From: Chrysoporthe austroafricana
Taxonomy: Eukaryota; Ascomycota; Sordariomycetes; Diaporthales; Cryphonectriaceae
Direction of reading: 5' to 3'
Assembly (NCBI GenBank): GCA_001051155.2
Contig: JYIP02000008.1
Coordinates: 1,054,001-1,118,000 of the forward strand
Length of the DNA stretch: 64,000 nucleotides
The translations under genes were made by a program, and so were the position numbers. Within the stretch, counting starts at the first letter, position 1. Each line of letters starts with the position of its first letter. Below the pieces are notes generated by a model. That model worked only from the letters and a program-made list of their open reading frames with translations, searched no databases and had not been told where the DNA came from. Positions 10,501-22,665 of this stretch are shown piece by piece.

Positions 10501-11469
10501 TATGGGCGGGTGTTCTGATGTGTTGCTGTTCTGCGAATGCGCAAGAAAGAATGAGGGAGTGCAGCGGCGTTTGAAATCGAACCGAGGTTCTGTATGCCAG
10601 GCTTGAAGGAAGACGAGTTCAGGCGTAGGATGGGGGGCCGAGATCGAGGGTGGCAGAGCGTCGCGAAGAGAAAGTAGCGGCCAGCGGTCGGTGGTGGTGG
10701 TGGAGGTGGGATGTTGGTGATGAGGTCAGCTCGGGTCGAGAATTGTTTACGACAACAGTAAAGTTGGGTTAGGCGCAGAGCGGCGGGCAGGATTGAATTG
10801 AGGCGCTACTGGGGGGTTCCTTTTGGGGCAGAGCAAGGTGGGGTCAAGCCTCTTCCAGGGGGGTTTTATTTATTCCCTTTTGGGGGGGGTGCTGGGGGGT
10901 GTGGTTTATATCGGGGGATCGGGGGCTGCCTGAGGAAGGTTGGCCCAAGCGTTCAATATTCTTCTTTCTAGGCTCTTCGAACTGGGTGAATCAGCTGACT
11001 TACCGTCCGCGTGCCTCAGGCAATTAGAAGTGAAGTTACCAACCGACACCGTTGACAAGGGCGTTCCCCAGTCTGGTGTCGATGGATTGACTGCACAGAC
11101 CTATCTGCAGCTGATTCGCGCGCGCGATCTGGCGACTTTCAGGGCAGGTGGATGCAAGGCTGCGGTACGGTGCTAATCATTGAACTGGGTGAGTTTTGTC
11201 CCCTGAGCGCGGAACCGATCTCACTGCAAGTCAGCGAGACCATCCGGCAGGCGCAGAGCTGCACCTCCACCCACTGCAGCATTCCCGCGATTCGGCTCCC
11301 CAACAGCAAAGGTCCATTGTCGCGTCGCATATCCGCCCAGCACCACCACCAGAACCACGACCACGCCGCGCCGCCCATCTCCAGGCCTGCAGCCCATCGA
11401 ATCTGATAGCTGACCACCCGGCACACGGCTTAGAACCCGACGGTTGAGGGAGCGCCCCATCTATCCGCC
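10501..11469. other. Divergent promoter region, CKS1 / RSC4-like
   Basis: About 970 bp with G-rich tracts (near 10811, 10857 and 10884-10926) and a GCGCGCGCG run near 11117. No coding frame is supported. It must hold the start sites of both flanking genes. Confidence 0.5.
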
Positions 11470-14381
11470 ATGGATCACAAGCGCAAGGCCAGCTCCTCGA
11501 GGGGAGGAGGGGCCGGCGCAGACGGCGACAATCCTCCGGCCAAGAGGAGGAAGCTGCCCTCGGTGAGTCGTGCCCATTGTGTTGTCCGCTGCTGCAACAG
11601 CCCGGACTGTCCCTCGGGGATGGTGGGGCCACGATTGTTGTCAGGTTCAAGTTCGAGCTGAGTTGTCGTTGCGCATGGGCGGGAGGAGATGCAGTGCAAT
11701 TGCAGGCATGGCTCCGGGAACCCAATACCAGCTCGCCCAGCGCAACCGCAGCTCGAGCTCCATATCTCCCTCCAGTCGAGCCAGGGCAAGGCATCGCACG
11801 GCTTCAGACCGCAGCCGTGTCATCTGCATCTCGCCCGTCTTCGTCCTGCATCTCGCCGCCATGACTTACTCCGTCGCAAAACAACCACTAAGTCAACGAG
11901 ACCTGGTCGCAATGCGAACCCAGGGCGCTGCACTGCATCTCGGAGGCTGACCGCCATGACTTTCAAAATAGGATTTCCCCGATCTGATGAAGGGCGAGTC
12001 TCACGAATCGACCACTGCACATGGACTGCACTTCCTCGATGCAATACGACGGACATCCGACAAATAGTACGTCAACCACTCCTCTCCATATTAAGCCATG
12101 GACAGGCGGCGCATTGCCCGTCTTGACAATGCGCTCGATCCGCCCGCGTCGTCATGACGCGATTCCTGAAATGCAATCTTCTCCTACCTCAAACGTATAC
12201 GTTTGAGGCCCCTACGACCTGTCCTCTTTCTAACAGTGTCTTGTCCGTGAACAGTGGACGTGTCGTCGCGGGCTACTTCGAACAGCTGCTGCCAAAGGAG
12301 GGCAACGAGGATTACTACAACAAGATCCCCATGCCCATCTCCCTCCGTGTCATCGAGCGCAGACTGTACCGGCAAGAGTTTGCGAACCTGGCGGAGCTGG
12401 AGAGTTGGCTCAAGCGCATGGTCATGAACGCGAAGGAGTTCTACCACAAGAACTCCATCACCTTCGAGGACGCCGAGCGGGTCAGGAAAGCGACCAGCAA
12501 CTGGATGGTCAAGTTCAACCCGGCCTACAAGAAGATCCCCAACTACGCTGCAACCCCGATACCCGTACCCCCCGATTACGACGTCGACGCCGAACTCGCA
12601 CTGGAAGACATCCCTTCTGAGATTGCTGCTGGTGAAGTGTCGGATCGTCCGCCACCAGCACAGCGCCCAAAACAGGAAGCAGCTGAAGACGATGCCGAAG
12701 GCGAGGATGAGGACATGCCCGACGCTGATGAGGATGCCGATGCCGATGCCGATGCTGATGCCGATGCTGATACCGGAGTTGATGAGGACGCCGAGGGTGA
12801 GGAGGCTGAAGCAGATGCAGGCCGAGCTTCTGGTCCGCGGATAGTCCTGAAGCGACGAGGAGCACGCTCTCAGGAGACTGAGAATACGCCTTCAACTAGC
12901 GGGGACAAGGGAGAGACCCAGTATTCTGAGATTCCGTACCAGGGGTTGAATTTCCAGCAGGCACAGGAAAAGATAATCGACACTTTGATGAGGCGTCAAG
13001 ATGAAGAGTATGTCTCACCCGGCAAGCTTCTTGCCCCTGCCCAAAGAGAGATTGACTGACAAAGCAGCAGTGACGAGTGGCCGTACTTTGAGCCTTTCAT
13101 GAACTTGCCTGACAAGTCTTTAAAGGACTACTACCAGCTCATTGAGGACCCGATGTCTCTGAAAAAACTCTGGCGCTCTATCAAAGGCATGCAGGGCAGA
13201 GGAGGTGCAACAGGAGTAAGCCATTTCAAGAGCTGGGCCGCCCTGGAAGAGAAGGCTAGCTTGCTCTGGAGCAATGCCTTCTATTACAATGAGGAGGGCA
13301 GCGAGATTTCCGAACTGGCGAAGGAGCTCAAGGTAAGGCAAAACGCCCTTTCACCTTAAATTTTGCTAACGTCTATTAGGATGCGTTCTACGAGCAGTTG
13401 AACGAGGCGAAGGCATGTGTAGAAGAGCCTCCTCAGCCGAAGATCAAACTGCGCGCATCTTCAGCTCAGACTCCGACCTCCGGCCCCGGGAAGCCGAAGC
13501 GCATCACAATCCATGTCGGCGGCGGCAGAGAGGACTCTCAGGGCTCACCAGCGCCACAAGCGGGCCTATCTGGCGATTCCGCAGTAGCTAAGACAGCTGT
13601 AAATGGTGGCGCCGCAAAAGCAAATCCCATCGGCGCGTCCTTGGCAAATCCTGTTCAAGCCGCTGGTGCTCCTCCGACCCCAACCCCGGCCGTGAAACGT
13701 GAGGATTCAGCTCGCCCGTCTCCTGCAATCCCTCCTCAGATCAGCAACGGCTACTGCTCAAGTGGCTTCCGCCCCGTCATGCAGCCAGTCAACGGCTATG
13801 GCCAGCTCCATCAATTGGGCATGCCAAATGGCCACGCGCCCATGGTACAACATCCTCCCAGGCCACTGTACGACATGAAGTTCCGAGGTCCGGGCACGCG
13901 TAAGTCCTGGGTTTTCCCACAAATCATGTTTGCTTGCGATCCTGACTTCGTTACAGACGTCAAAGATGCCATCCTGCCCAACCTCTGCATCCGGACGCCG
14001 CTGGATGAAGATGATGACAGGCGTTTCGCCTTCAATGTCCCTGCCCACCCCAAGCTTCTGCAGCAATCCCTCACAATTACTCTAGGCCCGACCCAGTGGA
14101 AACTTCAGATCCTGCCACGCATCTCACCAGCACTAGAGGAGCAGCAGCGGGCCTACAAGATGTTCATCTTGGTTAATGGCCAAGTCCTCGCGCGCGGGGT
14201 GCCCAACCCACGGGATCCACCCCAGAATGGAGAATTGTTGTACAATGCAAGCCTGCATGCGGAAGTCAACACTATTACGGTGTATATGATTGCAGCGATG
14301 CCCGCGGGCCAGGCTTTGCCGAATGGATCGGATGCTGTAATGGAGAAGATAACGGTCTTGGCGAACGTTACAACGCAGTAG
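11470..14381 (+). CDS. RSC4: RSC4-like tandem bromodomain protein of the RSC remodeller, 6 exons
   Basis: Exons 11470-11562, 11972-12066, 12255-13007, 13071-13332, 13380-13899 and 13957-14381 give 715 residues. Residues 1-31 are basic (KRKASS, KRRKLPS). Bromodomain 1 spans about 43-155 (HGLHFLDAIRR, EDYYNKIPMPISL, NAKEFYHKNS). An acidic linker with an Asp-Ala repeat at about 220-235 follows. Bromodomain 2 spans about 314-401 (EWPYFEPFMN, DYYQLIEDPMSL, NAFYYNEEGS). A Pro/Ala-rich linker leads to a C-terminal conserved domain (residues from about 575). Two bromodomains without BAH or AT-hook favour Rsc4 over Rsc1/2. It reads acetyl-lysine on histones in the nucleus. Bromodomain 2 keeps the acetyl-lysine Asn (YYN), whereas bromodomain 1 has His at that place (FYH). 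The last intron (13900-13956) is 57 bp and in frame, so retention would add 19 residues. Confidence 0.85.
12727..12771 (+). repeat. GATGCC hexanucleotide repeat encoding Asp-Ala
   Basis: Imperfect tandem GATGCC/GATGCT units in frame in the RSC4-like gene, coding an acidic (DA)n linker between the bromodomains. Length polymorphism is likely. Confidence 0.8.
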
Positions 14382-15258
14382 GACTGCTGTATGCAGTCTG
14401 AAGGGGGAGCACACTCATTGCTATGAGTTCGCGGAGCCATGTCCTCGGGCTAGGGTAGAGGGAGGCGAGCTCTAGATGCCTGCTTTCTGTTCGATCAAGT
14501 CTATGCTGCCATTCTTGGCTAGTTATTTTGTACATTTGATATGGCTGGGGTCGGTCGTCGGGGGGGGGGTTATGAGAGGACCCAACAGGGTCGTTGTCAG
14601 GGTGAAGGGTTGGAGTTTCAGGTACGGCATTCTCGGATGTGGTCTTGATGGTATTGGACGTTGCGCTGAACAGATTTTATGGGAGTATGGCGAGCAGAAT
14701 ACCTAGGCAAGGGAGACTAGCTGAGCAGTGCTTCCCTCAGAGGGCCTGTCTTCTAGTGTGCGTGTCCCAGGTTGTTTGATGAGGGGTGGTGCCTTAAGAG
14801 GAGGACTCAATGTGCGGGCAGGCCAATACAATAAAATCAGTATAATCACCACGACTCACCTGCCATGTCCGAACTACGAGGCTGTCTGTTGCTGAGAGTG
14901 CAGTAAGTTGGAAAGGCACAGAGGATGCCGGCCGAGGCCTTGCACTGGACCCTGCCGCGCCTGCCCGCCTGCCAACCCCCCTGCCATGTATCTGCTTACT
15001 GCTCACGATAAGATAAGGAATAGCCAGGGTTGGACGGACTACCTTGATGCCCGTGCACGGGTCGTTCAAAAAAATCTGCTCCCAGCCTTTTGAGTTGCCC
15101 CACGTTTTTTTCGAGGGATCTAAAATCCCATCCACGGCCAGCCTTAAAAAAAAAAACCTTCCCACTATCGCAGCCCTTACATCCTCCTTCCTGCCGTCAA
15201 CCCGCAACCACCTTTCCATTCCCTTCTTCTCCCGTATTCCATTTAGACCTCATACAAA
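14382..15258. other. Intergenic: RSC4-like 3' flank and SSB1 promoter
   Basis: About 880 bp. A G10 run lies near 14560. The last 160 bp are pyrimidine-rich with an A11 tract near 15147, as in strong fungal promoters and 5' leaders. No gene seen. Confidence 0.5.
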
Positions 15259-17414
15259 ATGGCCGAAGAAGTTTACGATGGTGCCATTGGCATTGATCTG
15301 GGTACGTCCTTCATCGTTCCCGCGTCGCGACGATCCTCCGTTGGGTAGCCAAACTGCGACCATCACCCCCGCGCTGCCCGATCCGCGAAGGACCTCACCA
15401 CTGACTTCCATCTCCTACGGAACAGGTACCACCTACTCCTGCGTGGCCACCTACGAGGGCAGCAATGTCGAGATCATTGCCAACGAGCAGGGTTCCTTCA
15501 CCACCCCTTCTTTCGTCTCTTTCACCGAGCAGGAGCGGTTAATCGGTGAGGCTGCCAAGAACCAGGCGGCCATGAACCCCGTCAACACTATCTTCGATGT
15601 CAAGTAGGTCGCACTACAGCTTGCCTTCGCCTAGCCAATGGACACAGGCTCTGACAAATCACTACAGGCGTCTGATCGGTCGCCGCTACGATGACCCCAC
15701 CGTCAAGAAGGACATGGAGTCCTGGCCCTTCAAGGTCGTCGATGATAACGGAAACCCTAAGGTCGAGGTCGAGTACCTCGGCGAGACCAAGCAGTTCTCT
15801 CCCCAGGAGATCTCTGCTATGGTTCTGGTCAAGGTGAGTCTTATCTTTGTGCCTGATGGCTACTTAAAGGGCAGGCGCTAATGGCTTTCGCGAACAGATG
15901 AAGGAGATCGCCGAGACCAAGCTCGGCAAGAAGGTCGAGAAGGCCGTCATTACCGTCCCTGCCTACTTCAACGACAACCAGCGTCAGGCCACCAAGGATG
16001 CCGGTTCCATCTCCGGTCTGAACGTCCTCCGTATCATCAACGAGCCTACCGCCGCTGCCATTGCCTACGGTCTCGGCTCCAACAAGTCCAACAAGGAACG
16101 CAACGTCCTGATCTACGATCTGGGTGGTGGTACCTTCGATGTGTCCCTGCTCAACATCCAGGGTGGTGTCTTCACTGTCAAGGCCACCGCCGGTGACACC
16201 CACTTGGGTGGTCAGGACTTCGACACCAACCTACTGGACCACTGCAAGAAGGAATTCTCCCGAAAGACGAAGAAGGACCTGTCCGGAGACGCCCGTGCCC
16301 TTCGACGTCTCCGCACTGCTTGCGAGCGTGCCAAGCGTACCCTGTCCAGCGGTGCCCAGGCCACTATTGAGATCGACTCTCTCTTCGACGGCGAGGATTT
16401 CAACATGCAGATCACCCGTGCCCGTTTCGAGGACCTGAACGCCAAGGCTTTCACCGGCACTCTGGACCCCGTCACCCAGGTTCTCAAGGACGCTGGCATC
16501 GAGAAGTCCGCAGTCGACGAGATCGTCCTTGTCGGTGGTTCTACCCGTATCCCCAAGATCCAGAAGCTCCTGAGCGACTACTTCGACGGCAAGAAGCTCG
16601 AGAAGTCCATCAACCCCGATGAGGCCGTCGCCTACGGTGCTGCCGTCCAGGCCGGCATCCTCTCCGGCAAGGCTACCTCTGCCGACACCTCCGACCTGCT
16701 GCTCCTTGATGTCGTGCCCCTGTCCCTGGGTGTCGCTATGGAGGGTAACATCTTTGCCCCCGTCGTTGCCCGCGGCCAGACTGTGCCTACCTTGAAGAAG
16801 CGGTTAGTTCTTTCGTACCATCACCCCATTATCGACCATCAACTAACAATACCACCACTAGAACCTTCACCACTGTTGCCGACAACCAGCAGACCGTTCA
16901 GTTCCCCGTCTACCAGGGTGAGCGTGTGAACTGCGAGGACAACACCTCGCTGGGTGAATTCACTCTGGCCCCTATCCCTCCCATGAAGGCTGGTGAGCCC
17001 GTCCTCGAGGTCGTCTTCGAGGTCGATGTCAACGGTATCCTGAAGGTCACTGCCACTGAGAAGACCTCCGGCCGCAGCGCCAACATCACTATCTCCAACT
17101 CTGTCGGCAAGCTGTCCAGCTCCGAGATCGAGAACATGATCAGCGATGCTGAGAAGTTCAAGTCCAACGACGAGGCCTTCAGCAAGCGCTTCGAGGCCAA
17201 GCAGCAGCTTGAGTCCTACATCACCCGTGTCGAGGATATCATCTCCGACCCTACTCTGTCCCTGAAGCTGAAGCGCGGCCAGAAGGAGAAGATCGAGCAG
17301 ACCTTGAGCGAGGCCATGTCCCAGCTCGAGCTCGAGGACTCCTCTGCCGATGACCTGAAGAAGAAGGAGCTGGCGCTCAAGAGACTCGTCACCAAGGCCA
17401 TGTCCTCCCGATAA
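15259..17414 (+). CDS. SSB1: Ribosome-associated Hsp70 chaperone, Ssb type, 5 exons
   Basis: Exons 15259-15301, 15426-15603, 15668-15833, 15898-16802 and 16862-17414 give 614 residues, matching the about 613 of yeast Ssb proteins. ATPase motifs are IGIDLGTTYSC (10-20), [10 protein letters not shown] and [10 protein letters not shown]. The substrate-binding domain follows LPTLKKR-type linker sequence and ends in a helical lid. The C-terminus [17 protein letters not shown] lacks EEVD and HDEL, so this is neither the Ssa-type cytosolic nor the ER form. It acts on nascent chains at the ribosome with the Zuotin/Ssz1 complex. Codon use is strongly C-ending (GTC, ACC, AAG), as expected for a very highly expressed gene. 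Intron 1 falls immediately after the first glycine codon base of the GTT loop. Confidence 0.97.
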
Positions 17415-19368
17415 GCGTTTTGCAGCCACGCTCCGCTCTCGCTCTTTTCGTACCAAGACACATCACACCATCTTGGTCACTATATGACACCTCACGATAC
17501 CATGACGGGGAGTGGAAAAGGGGAAGGTCGGGAAACCTCTCGGTAACAGGTGAAAAGCAGCTTGCGAGACCGTTAACATCTGGCACTGGAGGATGGTCCA
17601 AGGGAGGGCAGTTGAAAAGAAATTCTTGCACAGTTGAAAAGGCAGTTCCTGCACATCTATTTACTCGTCGTTTCCTTGACTAGGAGATGCAGTTTATTTA
17701 CCCGACAAGATTGTAAGGGTAGATAGCGACGATTGATATGTGGTTGCGGCGCGAGGTATTGCATTCGTTACCTTGGCCGCGGGTTTTTTTTTCAGGAGGA
17801 AGCGCCGTTGCGCTCACTCTTTGCAATGAGATTGCTACTCGGCGCAACTAAACGTAGACTCGGGTGGAAAGGCTACAAAAATTGAATGGTATACTGGTCT
17901 AAATGATATTAAAGAAGTCCGCGCACCTGTCAGTTGTGAAGTTTGAAGTTTAAAGTTTGTTGAAAGGCATTCAAGAGTTCTTCGGTGTCGAGAACGAACA
18001 GGCATCGAATTCATAGACGGGCAGTCATAAATATTGTCCTCTCTTGACACAAGTACCTTGCCACAGGCGATATATGGTCTGCGCCGAATCTGTGGTCCCC
18101 AAATTCCTTGGCACCAGGCCCTCCATCAGCTTTGTCGTCCAAGGCGAAAGTTAACTACATTATAACAGATATCTTACAGTTTTCCTGCCGATAGCCCCAG
18201 GAAAACAAGGCTCAGAGAGGATAGATGACGATCCCCTTTGCTTACGAGTAGTGCAATCTTGTGGTACTTGTTGATGGTCTATCTACGTGTCGCCTCGCTC
18301 CAGATTTACAAGCCACTTGTTCAACTAGTTGTTAGCAAGGAGCCTGGGCGTTTTGTTTCCCCTTCCTCCCCCGCCGAGGGAGAAGAGGTCGAGTGGAACG
18401 ATCGAGCCTTGATAGAGCCTTCGACTCCCCAGCTGCCAGATATTGTCAATCGCACTAGGGAGACTCAGATCTTGACACTTGTCGATATGCGCTTACAGCT
18501 GTCTCCCTCTCTTTCCCCCTTCCCCAAGCGGCGGCCCTTGCTCACAGCGCCCGCGAGTTGCTGGCCACCGCAGGATATGCCGGTACCTTTAGCGACAGGC
18601 TTTGCTGGCGTACACGCTGCCTGTCCGAGGTTCACACGACCACCCGGAGGCCCCGGCAGGTCATGAAGTAGCCGAGGGAGGCGAGACGAGCTGTGCGGAT
18701 GAGGCGGTCCCGGCCCGTAAGTCCGAAGCGCATATAGGCGCGAGATGGCGGGTTGTGTGCGCTGCACGCGGGTTGTGTGCGCAGCACTTGGGTTGCAGTG
18801 CAGAACCTCGAGCAGGAGCGAAGACCGGTGGGGAAGGTGTCACCACTCTGACCGGCTGGGAGGCTACATGGATCATCTGTTTTACTCAGGAAATACGGTC
18901 ACGACATGGCGTGCCAGGCCCTTCTCACCGTGGCCATTTGGATCATAAGAAAGCCGCTAGCACCTCTTACCCGAAATCAGTGGAAACAAGTATGCACAAA
19001 TGATGCATCCTCCTTATGACCATGTTTGGGGGGATGAGGAGGGGATGAAACATAAGAGAAGGTGCAATACCAGCCACAATAACAAAAAACAGATCTATGG
19101 CCTCTTTGCCTCTGGTAGTGCCACTTTCCTGTGTCTGATTTGAGGTTCGGAGTGGTGCTGATGAAGCGACAGGGTTCATAGCACGATGACAAGGATTTGC
19201 TTAGTCAGCCAATATCGTCTAAGTCAACGTCAGTCCTCCTCTAAGGGATGAACTCACGGACTTCAAGCTCGCCCCAACAACCAACATCTCTCATGCGATG
19301 TCTCTAAACGGAAATTCCTTTCTGGGAAACTCTCTGGGAAAGATTGAGAAACCCCATGGGATCCAGCT
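17415..19368. other. Intergenic region
   Basis: About 1.95 kb without a supported gene. The only long frame (18238-18666) starts at TTG and has no recognisable features. It contains a two-copy 20-bp tandem repeat at 18748-18787. Confidence 0.5.
18748..18787. repeat. Two-copy 20-bp tandem repeat
   Basis: Units GCGGGTTGTGTGCGCTGCAC and GCGGGTTGTGTGCGCAGCAC differ by one base, with a third partial unit following. Function unknown. Confidence 0.8.
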
Positions 19369-20205
19369 ATGGCCGTGCTGCAGACCTTTTACGGCTTCTT
19401 CGACCTTCCGGGAGAGCTGCGGAAACAGATCCTCGGCTACCTCCTCATCAAAAAGCACGGCATCAGCTGCGGTTTGATGCGTGGCGTAGTGCCTCCACCA
19501 GCAGTCAACCTGGATGACGGTGATGATTACAAAGTTCTCGAAGAAGGAACCCCGGCATGGCCCGTGAACTACTTCCTCGTCAGCCAGGCTTTCAAAAGCG
19601 AGGCCACGGCAATATACTTTCGGGAAAATACCTTCCGTATCGTTGCTACCGGGCGAAAATGTGTGTCAAATCCGCATAAAGACATTGGTGCACTACGGAA
19701 TCCGATATATTTTCCAAAGGTGGTAACCTTCTTCCCAGGAGCAGGCGAGGCTCTACTCAACAAGCCTAAATGGGCCCACTTCCGCCGGCGGATTCGGAAG
19801 GCCGTGCTATACATCCTACTACCACGCGGGACTCTTGAGAAAGACATATTCGAACCGATTCTAGACATGATCCTCGCAGGCGAGCTCAGGTGCCTGGACG
19901 TCAGAATATGCTTCTTCAACCCACGGGGGCAGCGCATGCTCTCCTCCTCTCCCATGCGGGCTCTGTACCGTGTGCTAAGCGATCCGGACCTGGATCATGT
20001 GAGGTTGAGAGTGGCTGCAGGATTGCATGAGGATATCTGGTGTGTCTTCCACGACGGCGGTGGAGACGGGTATGAATTTTGCAGGGCAGAGAGGATCGAG
20101 GAGCAAGAAAGCATGAGCGGGTGGGTCGATATTGATGTAGGAAAGTTAATCCAGACACATGGTGGAGGGGAGGACCAGTTGAGGATCTTCAAAGTTGGTG
20201 ACTGA
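19369..20205 (+). CDS. F-box/2EXR-like protein of unknown function, paralogue A
   Basis: Single exon, 278 residues. The N-terminus FFDLPGELRKQILGYLL (10-26) resembles the short F-box-like/2EXR opening found in many fungal proteins. It is followed by NYFLVSQAFKSEATAIYFRENTFRI-type sequence (about 67-91), a pattern typical of that superfamily. The C-terminal half has LDVRICFF, then WCVFH (224-228) and a closing VDIDVGKLIQTHGGG segment (253-267). Genes B and C downstream share the same order of elements. No catalytic motif is visible. An adaptor role is only a possibility. An overlapping ATG at 19355 is in another frame and is not the start. Confidence 0.75.
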   Translation: MAVLQTFYGFFDLPGELRKQILGYLLIKKHGISCGLMRGVVPPPAVNLDDGDDYKVLEEGTPAWPVNYFLVSQAFKSEATAIYFRENTFRIVATGRKCVSNPHKDIGALRNPIYFPKVVTFFPGAGEALLNKPKWAHFRRRIRKAVLYILLPRGTLEKDIFEPILDMILAGELRCLDVRICFFNPRGQRMLSSSPMRALYRVLSDPDLDHVRLRVAAGLHEDIWCVFHDGGGDGYEFCRAERIEEQESMSGWVDIDVGKLIQTHGGGEDQLRIFKVGD

Positions 20206-21297
20206 AGACCCTTCGTACTGGTGCCTCCAAGATGGACACATGCAAATCCTGGACTACGGGGTCACAGCATTACCACATGGACGCCTCCGAGGCACCATCC
20301 ACTAGAATACCAGACCGGCCATCGCTGTCCTCGCCAAATTACAGCAAATAACATTTGTGAGTATCATTTTCAGCCAGTGCTAGTTCAAGACCCATGTCTT
20401 TGCCGTTTCTGACCGAATTATAGCATCCACTATCTGGGCAGATCAAACTCGGCCGGAGCCAGCACATGATATAGCATTATTCGTCCTAGTCACGAAGGGC
20501 AATAGCGTCCACACAAAGGTGTACTTCCCTAAATTAGAGCCAAATCATGAGCTTATCTGTCCTTATCCAGGTTATCGCAAGTCACAGGGCACATCATCTG
20601 GGTGCCAGCAGGATCCTCCCAACCCAAGTCAGCACAAAGACAGAATCGGCCGGAAGTGTTCAGATCACTTAGCAATGGAACATTACCATGGGATTTCGGG
20701 GTTTGGTAGCGGGAAAGGATCCCTTTCCATGCTCTTTGTTCCATCTGGCACAATCTGATTGCTCCCAGAGACAGCCGACCCCCTCTAGAGCAATTGCAGC
20801 TGCACATGGGTGGAGTGCCATTGTGCCATCGTGCCACTCTGCCTGTCGGTCCATGTTTCCAGAAGGTGGCAGATTTGTCTGGTGCTGGAGCCTGCTGGGG
20901 ATGAAGGTGGCGGTGTTTCCATTGGGCTGGGCCCAAGCGCCTGCAGCTAAGGCGGCGGAAAATTGGTGCTTCCATTCACCTGAATGTTTTTGTCTCTCGA
21001 CGTCGCGCTGACCTAGTCTCAACCCCACCCACTTCTACACTCCAACCTTCTACACCGTCGCCGTCCTTGCCTCGACGTCTTCAATCCAACCACTTGAATT
21101 GGCAATACCCTCAATCTTCACCTCAATTCGGTTATCTGTTCATCTCCCCGACGGCTTTCATCCTGCAACAAGTCATCAGCGACGCTCAGTACGAGACAGC
21201 TCCAGACAAACCGTCACCTTGACGAAACCACCCTCCTCCCAATTACACACGGTCCATCCACACACATCATAGAGCCTTCTTCAACACTTCATTGCCC
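20206..21297. other. Intergenic between paralogues A and B
   Basis: About 1.1 kb. The last 300 bp are CT-rich (TCCAACC/TCAATC words), consistent with a promoter and leader for paralogue B. No convincing gene. Confidence 0.5.
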
Positions 21298-22665
21298 ATG
21301 GCTACAACGAACTTTGACGAACCGCTGAATGATGCAGACAGTACGGTCTGGCCACTGCTCGAGGCTTCCTCGTCATCGGTGGGTGGAGACGCTGCTGCTG
21401 CATCCCAAGCCACCATAGACTCTATCTCTGTGGATACTTTGGGTACCATCGCCCAGATGGATCTAGAGACGGCACACGGATACGCAGTTGGACCATCTTC
21501 GCCTGAGGTCTTCAAGTACTTCTTCGTTCTCAGCAACGAACTTCGCCAAGAGATCATTCTGCATCTTCTCCGTCCAAACCAACCATGGTACTGGCGCAGA
21601 GGAGCAAACAATGCAGCCCGTCTGCATGACGTCGACAAGTTGAAGGGTCTCCTGTTCGACTCTGAGCTCTCCATCGATCTGCCGGATTATCTTATGGTCA
21701 GCCGTGCTTTCTATCAAGATGTTCACGACGTACTCTTCAGAAAGATCCCGTTCTGTTTCCGCGTGTCCTCTGAGAGGCGCATCATGCATCCCATTTCTCC
21801 GCTACACATGGACCCTCATCACCTGCTCATCTCACCCCATCACCAGGGTTTTCGATTGCGCATCCAACGTGTGGTCCTCAATGCCTCCTTTCTGGACAAA
21901 TTCTTTGAGAAGTATGCCGTGCCGGCGCTTCTACGCATGATAGAATTTGGCGGGCTGAGACAGATTGAGGTGCGCCTCTCACACCATGGCGTCTGCACTG
22001 ATGACCATCTTGGACGTTCGCGCATCAAGTTGAACTGCTTTCTCACCCGCGTTGCGGGAATGAGGGAGGTAGACTCTGAGGAGAGCTCCCAAGGTTCCGA
22101 GGATGATTACGTTAGCTCTGGAAATGGCGAGACTGGAAGTGTCGGAGGCTCCGCTGCAGCCACCGCAGAGGGCGAAGACTCCGCAGATGACGGCGAGATC
22201 ATCGAGCAGGGCAGCCAAGGCATTAAGAACGTCGAACCAGGCGCCACTGACGAAGATGAAGGATCAGTGTGGGAGGACGAGGATTGGGAAGTCGAGTCCG
22301 ACGACGAGCTTTCTGACACCCAGGTGGCCCTTGCGCGCCGCAACAAGAAGCGGTTTTGGCAGACCAACTGGGCGCGGATGCTGCTGAAGCTGCTAGCGCA
22401 CCCTAAGCTGCTCACAGTCCACTTTATCGTGTCGGACTGTCATGCCAGGGTTTGGTGCCCCTACCACGAGCACGCTGCATTTGGCGAGATTGGTGGGCCC
22501 CAAACAAAGGTCAGTCGACCCGAGGAGGCCAAGATTGTCGCCGACGGCCACTTCATGGCGCTCAGTCTTCGCAGACGTGGCAACCTGGAGATCGATGTTG
22601 CCAAGCTGATCCTTGATCATCACGGTGGCGTCGAGGGTGGACATCATCAGCGGTCTGATGATTGA
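21298..22665 (+). CDS. F-box/2EXR-like protein of unknown function, paralogue B
   Basis: Single exon, 455 residues, taking the ATG at 21298. Ser/Thr/Ala-rich N-terminus (1-60), then the family core: FFVLSNELRQEIILHLL (75-91), YLMVSRAFYQDVHDVLFRK (131-149) and LRQIEVRLSHH (220-230). An insertion of about 100 residues (258-345) is strongly acidic (DDGE, DEDEG, EDEDWEVESDDE). The C-terminus has VWCPYH (385-390) and LEIDVAKLILDHHGG (430-444), equivalent to the ends of paralogues A and C. The acidic insertion is absent from A and C. Function unknown. Confidence 0.75.
   Translation: MATTNFDEPLNDADSTVWPLLEASSSSVGGDAAAASQATIDSISVDTLGTIAQMDLETAHGYAVGPSSPEVFKYFFVLSNELRQEIILHLLRPNQPWYWRRGANNAARLHDVDKLKGLLFDSELSIDLPDYLMVSRAFYQDVHDVLFRKIPFCFRVSSERRIMHPISPLHMDPHHLLISPHHQGFRLRIQRVVLNASFLDKFFEKYAVPALLRMIEFGGLRQIEVRLSHHGVCTDDHLGRSRIKLNCFLTRVAGMREVDSEESSQGSEDDYVSSGNGETGSVGGSAAATAEGEDSADDGEIIEQGSQGIKNVEPGATDEDEGSVWEDEDWEVESDDELSDTQVALARRNKKRFWQTNWARMLLKLLAHPKLLTVHFIVSDCHARVWCPYHEHAAFGEIGGPQTKVSRPEEAKIVADGHFMALSLRRRGNLEIDVAKLILDHHGGVEGGHHQRSDD

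Noticed and set aside
18238..18666. 142-codon open frame between SSB1 and paralogue A
   Set aside because: TTG start and no protein-like pattern beyond a short hydrophobic beginning.
19355..19357. Upstream ATG before paralogue A
   Set aside because: Out of frame with the conserved LPGELR region. The ATG at 19369 is in frame.
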